DNA of 64,000 nt, taken from assembly GCF_037975245.1 (NCBI RefSeq), contig NC_092567.1, forward strand, positions 14,152,876-14,216,875, in the 5' to 3' direction. The notes below the pieces were generated by a model. The model was given only the letters and a program-made list of their open reading frames with translations. It was not told the DNA's origin and made no database searches. This document shows positions 12,156 through 23,497 of this stretch, in pieces (the stretch's first letter is position 1; the number at the start of each line of letters is the position of its first letter). This DNA comes from Apostichopus japonicus (lineage: Eukaryota; Echinodermata; Holothuroidea; Aspidochirotida; Stichopodidae). The position numbers and the translations under genes were made by a program.

Positions 12156-12519
12156 TTAAAGGCGTTGAAGACTCGCCCCAAACTGCGTGCCGCTATCTGA
12201 AAAAGTTAACTTTCCGTTGCAGTGCAAGTGAAGTGTTTTCGTGTCGCTACAAAAGGCAGACAGTAATGAAACGTGATACCTGGTTATCTTTTATCTAGAC
12301 CTGAGATGTCCACCGCTACTATGTACACTGTGTTGTGGGTATTGACCGTAGCTGCATGAATTGACTGTGCACTAGTGTCTAATTACAGACGGTAGCAAGC
12401 TGTGTGTGTATTTTCTGGGATCGATGGTGGTGTCTAACACTTCTGTCACACCCCATTCGAAACTAGGTCAGATACCGGCATGAGACTTTTCTTTGTGCGA
12501 GAGTCTTCAATGCCTTTAA
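12156..12519. mobile_element. TTAA-flanked MITE, family 2 copy a
   Basis: 364 bp with ends TTAAAGGCGTTGAAGACTCG and AGTCTTCAATGCCTTTAA, bounded by TTAA on both sides. A homologous copy lies at 32,694-33,061 in the same orientation with clear similarity along its length. Its TTAAAGG start is shared with MITE family 1. Confidence 0.88.
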
Positions 12520-13515
12520 AAACAAAATCATACTACAGGGCCTGTTCCGTCGATCATAACAGGATCTTATTCAAAGGCTTAATGAGACGAAAAGAGTTTA
12601 AGAACACATGTATTTAAGTCAGACAGATATATTCATATGGAACAATGAATAGGAACAATAGACTATGGACAATGGACTAGGAACAATGGACACATGGAAT
12701 AGGAGCAATAAACAATATGGAACAATGAATAGAGTAAAATTAGACAGAACTAATGGCATTGAGATAAAAGTATTTTCTCACATGCAAAAAGCACAAAAAT
12801 GTTGGCTACATCGAGTTTCGAAGCTAGTTACATCACTATTATACTAGAAACAGACCCTAAATGCAATACCGTAAATACCTTTCTACCTTCATATGCCCAC
12901 AAGGAGATCAGAGAGGTTTTGTTCTTGTAAATCTCGGATTTTAATTTCACTGAAATTAATTTTCACAGTCAGGATAATTGTTGATAACCAAAAATACAGT
13001 TGACCTTTGAACTTTGTCATACACGGTGTTCTATGGAGCTGCTCAATCTCATCCTATTTGAAAAGTTTCATTAAACCTGGCATTATTTTCGGTTTATAAG
13101 TTTTTGTAGTGTGCAAAGTGATGGATAATTGATTACATGGTTGCAACAAGAAACACAATATACCGTACACCGTAGGGGAAAAAAAGGCTAACAGATTTGC
13201 GTTTGTAACAAATTGTGGGCTGTAACTTAGAGTGATTTACGGATTAAAAGATGACTCATTTTTATTGTAAATGTTATAACTTGTCGATGTCATTTAGTAT
13301 TTAATTTCAATACAAGGAGATTAGCTTGATAATCCAAGTTTCATTTTGATAATAAAACTGAAAGAATGAAGTCGAAGGCAAAATCTATGAAAATTTCTAA
13401 TGTGTTTTAAATATGGCTTATACCGTATACTGTTATAAAGACGTGTCAGTGAGACGTAATATTGAGGATAGAATCGACTGCATTAATTTACTAGCTCATT
13501 AATCTTAATTTGATG
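12520..13515. other. non-coding stretch
   Basis: About 1 kb with no supported gene. Around 12,640-12,730 there are loosely repeated GGAACAATGGACTA-like words, too irregular to call an array. Confidence 0.5.
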
Positions 13516-13792
13516 CAGGCGCGTAGCCAGGAATTTGCCAAGGGAGGGGGGAAACTGTAGATTCGGCATTGCAAACTATCTAAGCGTAGCGCCACCATAA
13601 GTTGGCGCGAAGCGTACAAGAAAATTTTGGCTGTAAATGCCTCCCAGATCGCTGGAAATGGCACTTCCCAGGCCTTGTAAGTTGCATGTTAGCATTTTCT
13701 CTTTTGAAAATACTAGCGATATCATAAAAACCTTAAAAAAAAAAATATGCTCAAGGGGGGGGGGGGGGCGGCTGCCCTTGGCTACGCGCCTG
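13516..13792. mobile_element. hAT MITE, CAGGCG family, copy a
   Basis: 277 bp with ends CAGGCGCGTAGCCA and TGGCTACGCGCCTG. The interior (GCGCCACCATAAGTTGGCG, CTCCCAGATCGCTGGAAATG, CCCAGGCCTTGTAAGTTGCA) is shared with elements at 14,755 and 23,180 and, more distantly, 20,717. The flanks do not form an exact 8-bp duplication. Confidence 0.85.
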
Positions 13793-14746
13793 ATCATTGA
13801 TGAGAAAAATCTAGGTGGACCTGTCGGTCAAGATTGGTTCATTGGATTCGTAATTAAGCATACCTTAACTTGCTAACTGATTGGCCGAATTTACTGATTG
13901 GCACTTAGAAGTTTCCATACTTATAACAGAAATGTACATTTCGCAACATATACCCTTTCGGGGAACCCCGGTCGTTGCAATTCTAAGTGCATATTACCTA
14001 TACAAATACACTGACAAATTACAGGCACACGCATACTTATGCATATACAAGGAAAAGAACATTAATGCAGTCCTAACTGGGGGATATTAGAAGCAATCAA
14101 GGCCAATTAATACTTTCTTTGTTAAAACACAGCATAATGCTAAAAAAAAAAGGTTTATCAAGTCGAAAAAGACTTGAACAGTGTGATATTATCAAATTTA
14201 TTGGTGATCAATTTGTGCACGTGTGGAGCTTGGTTTAAACCAGTAATGTAACAAATAAGTCAGTCTCTTTGTCTGAATGTATCTATATGCAAGATGCAAG
14301 AGTATATAGTTTGCACAAAGCACGAAATTGCAATCATGACACACTATAGAAAGAGATATTATGAATACATCCCTTATAAACAGAATACTTCAAAGAGCTC
14401 ACACTTCAATGAATGTATACAACAAGAGCACGATGATCTTAATTGTAGGATTGGCATATACTACTTTAAATGTAGACTATTGCACCATAGTGGTGCAATA
14501 ATAGCGCACGGGATATTATAAATAGATAGTCCCGCTAAATCGGGTATGCACACAGAGGCAGGAAGCGATCGTATCAATTTGCGGTTATACAACTCGTCCA
14601 GCACTGACGCAGACCCCGCTACGGCATCTTAAGGGGTTTCTTGTGAAGATTGGTCCGTTGTGTATGAGCTTCCGTAGTTGCCATGGCTGTTGGGTGAGTA
14701 GTCTATACAAGTTTGCAAGGTGATCTGTTTTCCCCTTAATTTAGAC
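13793..14746. other. non-coding stretch between two copies of one MITE family
   Basis: About 950 bp. Small ORFs occur on both strands but none has a recognisable domain or good splice context. Confidence 0.5.
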
Positions 14747-14754
14747 GTCAGAGT

Positions 14755-15020
14755 CAGGCGTGTAGCCAAGGGGGAGGGGGAGGGGGCGAACGCCCCCCTC
14801 CACTTGAGCATATTTCTTTCTGATATCGCTAGTAATTTCAAAATAAAAAATGCTTAGATGCAACTTACAAGGCATGGGAAGTGCCATTACCAGCGATCTG
14901 GGAGGCATTTTCGGCCAAAATTTTCTTTTACGCTTCGCGCCAACTAATGGTGGCGCTACGCTTAGATAGTTTGCCTACAGGCTTCGCCCCTCCCTTGGCA
15001 AATTCCCCGCTACGCGCCTG
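14755..15020. mobile_element. hAT MITE, CAGGCG family, copy b, target duplication GTCAGAGT
   Basis: 266 bp, ends CAGGCGTGTAGCC and GCTACGCGCCTG, flanked by exact GTCAGAGT copies (14747-14754 and 15021-15028). The interior is the copy-a sequence in reverse orientation. The exact duplication confirms the family borders. Confidence 0.94.
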
Positions 15021-15028
15021 GTCAGAGT

Positions 15029-15510
15029 TGCTATTATTATCAAGACAAACAAATTTTTGGCGTTCTGAGCCTTATTTTAAACTATTCCTAGGAGATGTGG
15101 AGTCATTAAATTAGACAATAACAGGTCTAGAGCATTCTGTGTGATTTGTGAAGTTACTCCCACGAAACCGCGTATACAAAGTAAAAAGAACACAGATAGG
15201 GAGTAGCCTCCTTAATTCCTTGACTTTCAGGGAAGTGCTTGTAAAGTGAGCTCAGTTTATTTTTACGCATATTTCGTCGAATGTGTCAGTTGCATGCCCT
15301 TCTGATTTCATTACATATTAATCAGTACAGTTTGTTGCAATATTCACAACAAGTCATTGATCTATGTGAATGTTATAGTGACGAAAATATAAGGTACCCC
15401 TATGTAAATTTGATTGTTAAGATTTAGATTTCTTTCATTGCACTCTTTGGTTAACGATTTCTTTTCGGATTTTGAGGGAAACAAATGTCCGAGTCGTTAC
15501 AATGTCCATA
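15029..15510. other. non-coding spacer
   Basis: About 480 bp with nothing recognised. Confidence 0.5.
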
Positions 15511-16375
15511 AATTACAAAACCATATACGACTAGCGGAATGTAGAATCATATACGACTAGCGAAATGTAAAACCATAGACGACTAGCGAAATGTAAAACA
15601 ATAAACGACTAGCGGAATATAAAACAATAAACGACTAGTGGAATGTAAAACCATAGACGACTAGCGAAATGTTACACCATAGACGATTAGCGGAATGTAG
15701 AACCATATACGACTAGCGGAATATAAAACTATAAACGGCTAGTGGAATGTAAAACCAGAAGACTAGCGAAATGTTAAACCATAGACGACTAGCGAAATGT
15801 AAAACAATAAACGACTAGTGGAATGTAAAACCATAGACGACTAGCGAAATGTTAAACCATAGACGACTAGCGGAATGTAGAACCATATACGACTAGCGGA
15901 ATATAAAACAATAAACGGCTAGTGGAATGTAAAACCAGAAGACTAGCGAAATGTTAAACCATAGACGACTAGCGAAATGTAAAACAATAAACGACTAGTG
16001 GAATGTAAAGCAATAGACGACTAGCGAAATGTTAAACCATAGACGACTAGCGGAATGTAGAACCATATACGACTAGCGGAATGTGTAGAATATATACGAC
16101 TAGCGAAATGTAAAACAATAAACGACTAGTGCAATATATAAAACAATAAACGACTAGTGGAATGTAAAGCCATATAGACGACTAGCGAAATGTTACGCCA
16201 TAGACGACTGGCGAAATGTAAAACCATACTATAGCGGGATATCAAATCCATACGAATTGTGGAATGTAACAACATTCAACAAGCGGAATATAAAACTTTA
16301 TGACTAGTAGAATGTTAACTATATACAACTAGCTGGATATAAAACCATACGAATTAGGAATATTAACATAATTCG
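15511..16375. repeat. 26-bp tandem array with 180-bp higher-order repeat (about 32 units)
   Basis: The unit contains ACGACTAGCGGAATGTA followed by GAACCATAT, or AAACAATAA in a second variant. Phase is 26 bp at the left end (CTAG at 15531, 15557, 15583, 15609). A seven-unit block marked by a shortened AAAACCAGAAGACTAGCG unit recurs exactly 180 bp apart (15751 and 15931). The right end decays gradually. Confidence 0.95.
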
Positions 16376-16905
16376 ACCAGGTGTTTGTATGGCATACCAT
16401 GCGACTAGCGGAACGATATACAGCGGCTTTTAGTAACCGATTTCGTTTCATATATGGACATCGCACTAACAAGCAAGTTCATTTAAATCCATGGCTGTTT
16501 CGCCCAAAGTGTAATTTTCTCACTCCAAAGGTAGAACTATACTGTTGGTTTTGTATCCTCATCAGTTCATTCTCTTTACACCTTTATCTCGATTATATAA
16601 CCATGTCACGTGGGTAAATCTGCCATGAAATTGTGGCATGTCTAGGATAATTGTTGAGGCATACTTATGAAGAAATGGCAGGAATTTATCAAACTTCTAG
16701 CCATCGTTTGTGACAAAACGAAAATGATGATTCGAAAGAAAAAAACAACATTCGCGAACACACACACATACGCACGCACGCAAACAATCTCATAAAGCAT
16801 AAATACATTATATATTTGGGAGACAAACATGTTTTAACTCCACAACCTTTTGATCCCCACCGGAAAGCAAACAGGGATTTCTGACAATAAAAGTCTGTAA
16901 AACAA
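16376..16905. other. non-coding spacer
   Basis: About 530 bp. It includes a short ACACAC/ACGCACGC run near 16,758-16,783 and no supported gene. Confidence 0.5.
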
Positions 16906-16912
16906 GTGAAAC

Positions 16913-16936
16913 CATGGAGCTGTTTATAGCTCCATG
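16913..16936. mobile_element. 24-bp palindromic insert with 7-bp flanking duplication
   Basis: CATGGAGCT, loop GTTTAT, AGCTCCATG, flanked by exact GTGAAAC copies (16906-16912 and 16937-16943). The insert at 20,636-20,663 is the same sequence with four extra bases. It looks like a miniature transposon reduced to its terminal inverted repeats. Confidence 0.7.
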
Positions 16937-16943
16937 GTGAAAC

Positions 16944-17988
16944 TAACGTTATCATTCTACCGGAAATGGAATGGCGCCATCTTTTATGCCTCTCTTGGCA
17001 AGAGTATTTGTTCCTGGATATAACCGGACGGTTGGACTTGTTAAAAACTATAGGTGGCTTTTCCTCTCAGGGCGTAACCAAGTATGCTTAAGTCCCTCCC
17101 CCAAATTAAATGACGGGGACCCCTCAATGACCGACAGAAGATTACTACATCCTAACATAGTGTATCATTATACAACATTTATGTATATATACGCCCGTTG
17201 TACGTTACAATTTAAACAGCACTTGCATTTTGTATCCAGGCTTCCACCATATTTACCAAACTTTCTCAAAGGTGAATGGTACCTCCTCCCCCACACCCCC
17301 ACCCCATTTCGACGGAATATCGTCATATCTCGGGATGCATTGAACTTGTTTTTCATATAGTTTCTTGAGAATGTTTCTCGATTGTGGGGGGGGGGGGCGG
17401 TTGGGCGGCAGAAACGGGGAATACAGTTGCTGCCAGTTAATTTGTCCTAGAGTTACACGACTACCGTTTCCAATCGATTGTTTAAGTTAAAATATAAATA
17501 ATAAATCGTTTTGGTTGTTACAGACCAAAAGAACGCACCCCAATTAAAGAATATATAATATAACTAATATAAATTACAATTACAAAGTCAGCTCAAAAAA
17601 CAAATTAAAAAAACAAAACAAAAACACCTTAGCCAGCTGTAGACCGTGGATTGGGAATTTATGAGCAACGAAATAAACGTTTGCCTCGAATTGGCTAGCA
17701 ATCGGGGTACACATTTAACAATAGAGTACAACCCCTCCCAGAATAATAACAATGCGTTTATTGTGTAAATAAGTGAGTTGCGTAAATTTTGGTCTCTACA
17801 AGCTACATCATTTTTAACGAAGTATCATAGCATCTATAACAATATAATGATGCATTCATATATTTCAGATTCACTTTATAATTTGACACCACCCCTCTTC
17901 TTATACCCCCTTCCCAAGGCTGGCAGTCCATATAACAAATTGAACCAAACTAAAGAAAACCTTGTACAAACATACATCGTGGTGTATA
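16944..17988. other. non-coding stretch
   Basis: About 1 kb. The 129-codon plus ORF at 16,971-17,360 has low complexity and no recognisable motif, and I do not call it a gene. A poly-G run lies near 17,386-17,396. Confidence 0.5.
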
Positions 17989-17996
17989 TTATAGCA

Positions 17997-18333
17997 CAAG
18001 GGCTGGGGGGGGGCGCCAGCCCCCAGTGAAAAATGTGGAGGGGCGGAAGTATCATTCCGCCCCCCCGCTTCGCAAGTCAGAAAACCCCCTTTTCATTTCC
18101 AAATGAGAAAAAAATCTCATTTGGTGCACCAAATTGCATCTAAGGCCAGGTGAAAATACAAAATTAAGTTTACAGAATGGAGTGGGTGTGGAAGTGTGCT
18201 ATATTGCACCAAATTGCATCTGAGGCCACCTGGAAATGCAAAAAAATCCAAAGGGGAGGGGGTGCCCCCTCCTCCAGGCCGGCCATCAGTTTTCAGCCCC
18301 CCCCCCACTCAAAAGTACCTTCCTACGCCACTG
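17997..18333. mobile_element. hAT-like MITE with 8-bp target duplication TTATAGCA
   Basis: 337 bp beginning CAAGGGCTGGGGG and ending CCTTCCTACGCCACTG, with exact TTATAGCA on both sides (17989-17996 and 18334-18341). The two ends are poor inverted repeats of each other. The right end matches the CAGTGGCGTAG terminus type of the element at 10,199, so this may be a recombinant or decayed copy. Confidence 0.85.
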
Positions 18334-18341
18334 TTATAGCA

Positions 18342-20628
18342 TGTCCGTTGCGTAAATTATGAGATGTTTAAATTTCGATATCTAAAAGAATAATTATTTT
18401 TAACAAATTTTAAAAATATTTTTTACAGGGTTATTACTGCCTTATTATAAGTTCTTGAAGATACATATTCCTTAAAAATTGTCAAAATCGCACCATTTCG
18501 CATTTAAGCACTTTTACTTACACAAAACTGTTCAAAGGGATCCCCCTCCCCGAGGCCAACACTACGATAAATCGAATCCATCCAATCCCCTCCGTTCCCC
18601 CTCCCCTCCGTTCCCCCTCCCCTCCGTTCCCCCTCCCCTCCCCTCCGGTCCCTCTCCTCCCGCCCCCCTCCCCCATGGTATTTATGTTGGTTATAATGTT
18701 CCCATTGAAGTACAGTAACACTGCTGCATGACGTCCCACCTTCCTGTGCGATCATGCGCATTGTATCTTGAAAGTTTGCTATATTATGCTTCGCGTACTT
18801 AAATATATGTTACGCACATTACAGTGGAGCACACGACGAACAGAGACCAGTTTCTAGTTGGCGGAAAATCACATCAAATTGGTAAGGGATTTTATCTCAT
18901 ATAAACGAGGCCCTGGCATTTCAGACATGGTTATCTTTTTCTGGTCTGAAACTTCGTAAACCTATGTATAATCGTGACATTTTAACTACTTTTTGTAGGC
19001 TGCAAGGCTAGCCCTAGTCTAGCAGAACTTTCCACGTTACTTATACTAGGACTTACATAAGTTAGAAGACTTATGATGCGGTAAACCACTGACTGCTCAA
19101 ATTTCACAAAGAGAGTTTGCTCACCGTACCGCTTTGCGAGTAATGTCAAGTACTGTACTACTTTCAAGTGTTGAACGAGTAGGCTACAGGCTAACATACG
19201 TGTTTAACATCCTCAATGCCAGCATATGGCTCTGGGCCCTAACTGACGTTAATTGAAACTTCAGCAAATGTTTACAATTGTCAACATTGTCCACATTAAC
19301 TGCCTGATATGAACTCATACTAGTTCTAGATGGAGTAACAATAAGTTGTTGATTACACGTTGGGTATAGGCTAGCCGGAATTTGAAGTTTTTAAGTACAT
19401 GCTATAGCCAGCTAGGACTCCAGTCCACACTGTAAAGTTTCTTTTTGAAAAAAAAGAAGCACTGGATATGCGCGGAAAACATGAAGTTTCAGATACATTT
19501 ATGCATGGAAATTTGCATTATACCATCACGCAGGTAGTGCATTAAGACATGGGGTAATCAATTCAAGGTCAAATGAAAATAGTTTTGCCAAAGCAAAAAG
19601 TGCAGTCAACAATTTTATTACAATAAATCGTATTATTTAAGATGTCAATAATACATTCAAAGTAATATAGGCCAGTTCACCTTAGAAGCATAGAGAAGAA
19701 AATCAGAATTATTGAGTGATTTACAAAGACTAGAATGATTAGATGTTCATATTTCAAGAGTCAAAGTAAATGATACAAAATAAAATATATGAGGTTTTTG
19801 TTCTCAGATGGACCTTGATCAACCTGGATGCCACTAAAACAAATGTCCCTGTTTCACTATTCATTACAGCAATTATAAAGACAAGCACAGAAAGAACACA
19901 GAAGCCTGTGTTAATGAGAAATATATACTGTACGCGCCTATTAAGTTTAACTGACCAGTACATGTATATCTGGCTTTCGGTTTGTCACTGAACAGATTGT
20001 TCCAATTAATTTACCCTACAATTCTTAGCAAGTGCCTATCCTGCAATATTAAACTTCAAAATGAATTTTATTTGTGTTATCCCTAATGTTGGACACACGT
20101 TAGTGACGTTACTGTATAGTTATAGGCTCAAGTTCCTGGTTGACCCTCTTTAAAAAGCAGACTGTATACAGTATAAGCCATCTAGTTTAGAAAAACAAGT
20201 TAAACAAAATGGAGTGACTTCTAATTTTCAAATAATGTGACTTGCATGATAATGACTATAATACCTAAAATTGCTATAAACATTTCTTTGCTGTTCTTTC
20301 CTTTTTTGTTTCCTCTTTTGACTTTGCTATTTACACAATTTAGTCCTGAATTTAGTCTAACATTTGGTTATCAAAAAAGGTACATGCTCTCAATTACTAA
20401 TACTTCTCTACAAGGTTTCCTACACTACTAATGCTTTTCTCCAGTTTCCTCATTGCTAGGAGTCCTTGAGAATTATATTAGTCATGGACTCTGAGATGAG
20501 AAGTCTTCAAAGACTAAAATCTCTACAAACCATAGAACAGTGTTTAATACATGGCATAAATGAGAGCTTAACATTTTGTACTGTAGGTTTGTGTATATGT
20601 GTCCATGTAAACTTTATAATGGAGGTTC
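18342..20628. other. non-coding stretch with a polypyrimidine minisatellite
   Basis: About 2.3 kb without a supported gene. At 18,590-18,670 a C/T-rich run repeats CCGTTCCCCCTCCCCT about four times; ORFs over it on both strands are compositional artefacts. Confidence 0.55.
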
Positions 20629-20635
20629 ATGTAAC

Positions 20636-20663
20636 CATGGAGCTATCTGTTTATAGCTCCATG
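20636..20663. mobile_element. 28-bp palindromic insert, right flank split by a later hAT insertion
   Basis: CATGGAGCTA, loop, TAGCTCCATG. The left flank is ATGTAAC (20629-20635). The right flank starts GTGT and resumes after the 2.8-kb hAT element as GTGTAAC (23494-23500), a 7-bp duplication with one change. The large element therefore inserted after the palindrome. Confidence 0.7.
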
Positions 20664-21379
20664 GTGTCAGGGGCGGCGATCTGTTTCAAATATTGGGGGG
20701 TACATTTGCTTGGATGCAGGCGAATTACTATCAAAGCGGAGCGCCACCATTGGTTGGCGCGCAGAGTACAAGAAAATTTCTGGTTTTGATAGCCCCCCAG
20801 ATGACCGGAAATGGCACTTCTCGGGCTTGAAAATGACCAACCAGATGTACACTTTTGCCTGAGAACCAAGTTTTTCCTAATAGTTTTTGGTTTCATTCAT
20901 AACCTTTTCAAGATTGTCACCAGTCACACATCATGTTCGACCTCATTGCATCTCCTGTGGATCATTGCTTTTGTAGGTAATAATGCCCCACAATACCCGT
21001 CAGCCCCACTTTTCAAGGTTTTAAGCCCATTATTTGTTCAGAATTTGAATAATAAATTCACTTCAAAACATACCCATAATGTTGCACAAAATTTCATCTA
21101 TGGACAACCAATATAGAAAACCCCCCCTCAAACCCTAACAGAACAGTCAAAATTGCACGAGTAGAAGGAAGTATGATGAAGAATGTTGGTCAAGGAATTT
21201 TCGAAAATTCAGACACAGTTAAATTATTGGTGTAAAAATATTAAAACCTCTTATAACGGCTACTATAAAACTTTGTTATCATAGAAAATACCAAAAAAAT
21301 ATGCTCGAGGGGGAGGGTGGTCTCCACCCTTCCCCCCCTCCCTTGGCTACGCACCTGCGGTTAGAAATCTTGTAGGATA

Positions 21380-23048
21380 CAGGCCAAATGGAAACCCAGT
21401 GAACCCATATCGATGTGGATCATATAAAACTGGACTGAACAAAGACTCTCTTTTAAATTACCGACCTGTTTCGCAATTACCATTTGTGTCGAAACTAGTT
21501 GAAAGAGTCGTTGCTAACAGATTAAGTCACCACCTAGCTGTAAATGCACTGCACGATACCTACCAGTCTGCCTACAGGCAACACCACTCAACGGAGTCCG
21601 CTCTTTTGAAGGTGCACAACGACATAGCAGTTTCACTTGATTCGAAGTTTAATGTGGCTCTTATCTTACTTGACTTGTCCACTGCTTTCGATGTCATCGA
21701 CCACCAAATTTTGTTTCAACGTCTGGAAAAAACTTTTGGGGTTACACTAAATGCATTAAGCTGGTTTAAATCTTATATGACAGGAAGAAAGCAATGGGTC
21801 AAAATTGGCCAGACTTCGTCGACAGCTGTACAACTTAGCACTGGCGTCCCACAAGGCTCAGTACTTGGCCCCATCATTTATTGTATGTTCACCAAACCAC
21901 TGTGTGAAATCATAAAGCGTCACCAAGTCAACTACCACTGCTACGCCGATGATACGCAACTCTATTTACAGTTCGATCCCAAAATGCCAGGGACAGAAAT
22001 ACAAGAAAAGTTGCAGGAATGTGTAAACAATGTTGGGATGTGGTTGAGGAGAAACAAACTTATGTTAAATGATGTTAAAACGGAACTTATTATTTTTTCA
22101 CCTAAAACTCAATTGAAAGACGATGTAACTCCGCACATTACAGTTGGGAACAATAACATTTATCCTGCATCTATTGTTAAGAATTTAGGAGTTTACTTTG
22201 ACTCTCATCTTACCATGGAGACCCAAGTTAATCATATTATCAAGTCTTGCTATTTCCATATTCGTAATATAGTTAGAATTAGAGATTTCATTACAACTGA
22301 TGCATGTAAAATACTGGTTCAATCCCTCGTTACCTCTCGCTTCGATTATTGCAATTCTTTACTTTTTGGTATTTCACAGTCTCTAACAAACCGCCTACAA
22401 CGCACACAAAATTGTGCAGCTCGCCTTATATCTAGAACTCCTCGTCGCAACCATATATCTCCTGTACTGTATGAACTACATTGGTTACCTGTACGTTTTA
22501 GATCAAAATTTAAGATTCTTTTACTTACCTTTAAGGCTCTTAATCACTTGACCCCTAGTTACATCACCAATGAGACCATACCTTATATTCCGCCTAGATC
22601 CTTACGCTCAATGAATAAAAATTTACTTAGCGTGCCTTCTACCCAATCAGCAACATATGAATGTAAACGTTTTGATTATACTGCTGCCACATTATGGAAT
22701 AACTTACCCCAGGACATATGCAATATTAATATAGACTTAACGCAATTCAAGAAATTACTTAAAACACTGTTTTTCAGAGCTGCCAACACAGATTAATGTA
22801 CTTATTTCATACTTGCTGTACATACTTATTTTTGGTGTTATTATTGTATTTTAGTCATAATTTTTCTATTTATTTTTCTATTTATGTTTTAATATTTCTA
22901 TTTTTCTATACAATCTTAACTTTTATATCCTTTTTAACTCTTTTTTACTTTTAACAAATTTTTTATCTTTTGCTGTAAAGCGCTTTAGAGCAATTTTTTA
23001 ATTGAATAAGGCGCTATATAAATCTCGTGTAATAATAATAATAATAAT
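21380..23048 (+). mobile_element. 5'-truncated CR1/L2-like LINE with (AAT)n tail
   Basis: The reverse transcriptase frame is followed by about 200 bp of T-rich 3' UTR, a GTAAAGCGCTTTAGAGC stem and GGCGCTATATAAATC. It ends in seven ATA/AAT units rather than poly-A. A GCGCTATATAAAT(AAT)n end is common in CR1/L2-like LINEs of marine deuterostomes (established pattern). The 5' boundary is approximate. Confidence 0.85.
21399..22796 (+). CDS. non-LTR retrotransposon reverse transcriptase, 5'-truncated
   Basis: A 465-codon open frame encoding the reverse transcriptase of a LINE. RT block 1 is LLNYRPVSQLPF near residues 18-29. The first catalytic aspartates are in LLDLSTAFDVIDH (about 90-102), the turn GVPQGSVLGP is at 149-158 and the active-site YADD is at 182-185. 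The C-terminal part has the thumb and tail usual in CR1/L2/Jockey-type elements (LHWLPVRFRSKFKILLLTFK region). The apurinic endonuclease and ORF1 are missing, so this is a 5'-truncated copy, the usual product of target-primed reverse transcription. The listed Met is simply the first in frame. The frame is uninterrupted, suggesting a fairly young copy. It cannot move on its own without the 5' domains. Clade assignment beyond CR1/L2-like is uncertain. Confidence 0.93.
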   Translation: MNPYRCGSYKTGLNKDSLLNYRPVSQLPFVSKLVERVVANRLSHHLAVNALHDTYQSAYRQHHSTESALLKVHNDIAVSLDSKFNVALILLDLSTAFDVIDHQILFQRLEKTFGVTLNALSWFKSYMTGRKQWVKIGQTSSTAVQLSTGVPQGSVLGPIIYCMFTKPLCEIIKRHQVNYHCYADDTQLYLQFDPKMPGTEIQEKLQECVNNVGMWLRRNKLMLNDVKTELIIFSPKTQLKDDVTPHITVGNNNIYPASIVKNLGVYFDSHLTMETQVNHIIKSCYFHIRNIVRIRDFITTDACKILVQSLVTSRFDYCNSLLFGISQSLTNRLQRTQNCAARLISRTPRRNHISPVLYELHWLPVRFRSKFKILLLTFKALNHLTPSYITNETIPYIPPRSLRSMNKNLLSVPSTQSATYECKRFDYTAATLWNNLPQDICNINIDLTQFKKLLKTLFFRAANTD

Positions 23049-23179
23049 CATATATGATTGTACGTACTTACACCAATACACAAGAGGCAAACCAAATTTC
23101 ATTACGGATTTCATTTCGAAAAAAAAAGTAAAAACTACTTTCGGTCATATATAGTATAACAAATTGTGACACGGTCAGA

Positions 23180-23395
23180 CAGGCGCCTTGCGAGGAATTT
23201 GCCAAGGGAGGGGCAAAGCTTGTACCCAGACTTTCTAAGCGTAGCACCACCATTGGCCCGAAGCGCAAAAGAAAATTTTGGCCGAAAATGCCTCCCAGAT
23301 CGCTGGAAATGGCACTTCCCAGGCCTTGTAATTTGCATCTAAGCATTTTCTATTTTGAAATTACTGGCGATATCATAAAAAAATACAAAACTATG
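23180..23395. mobile_element. CAGGCG-family MITE fragment inside the composite
   Basis: Starts CAGGCGCCTTGCGAGG and carries the shared interior words CTCCCAGATCGCTGGAAATG and CACTTCCCAGGCCTTGTAA. It lacks the right terminus and merges into the right end of the composite hAT element. Confidence 0.75.
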
Positions 23396-23497
23396 CCACC
23401 AAATATTGGGGGGATATTAGATACTATACCCCCCACCTAAAATATTGGGGGGACATGTCCCCCCGTCCCCCCCATGATCGCCGCCCATGCATGGTGT

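Larger units (their letters stand above)
20668..23489. mobile_element. composite hAT element with nested LINE, target duplication CATGGTGT
   Basis: Ends CAGGGGCGGCGATC and GATCGCCGCCCATG, bounded by exact CATGGTGT (20660-20667 and 23490-23497). Its left 45 bp match the left end at 61,200. Inside are CAGGCG-family MITE sequence at about 20,717-21,357, a 5'-truncated LINE with an open reverse transcriptase, and a second CAGGCG-family fragment from 23,180 to about 23,395. Poly-G/poly-C tracts adjoin both ends. No transposase is present. Confidence 0.85.

Noticed and set aside
16971-17360. 129-codon plus ORF
   Set aside because: Composition is not protein-like, there is no domain, and no splice or polyadenylation context supports it.
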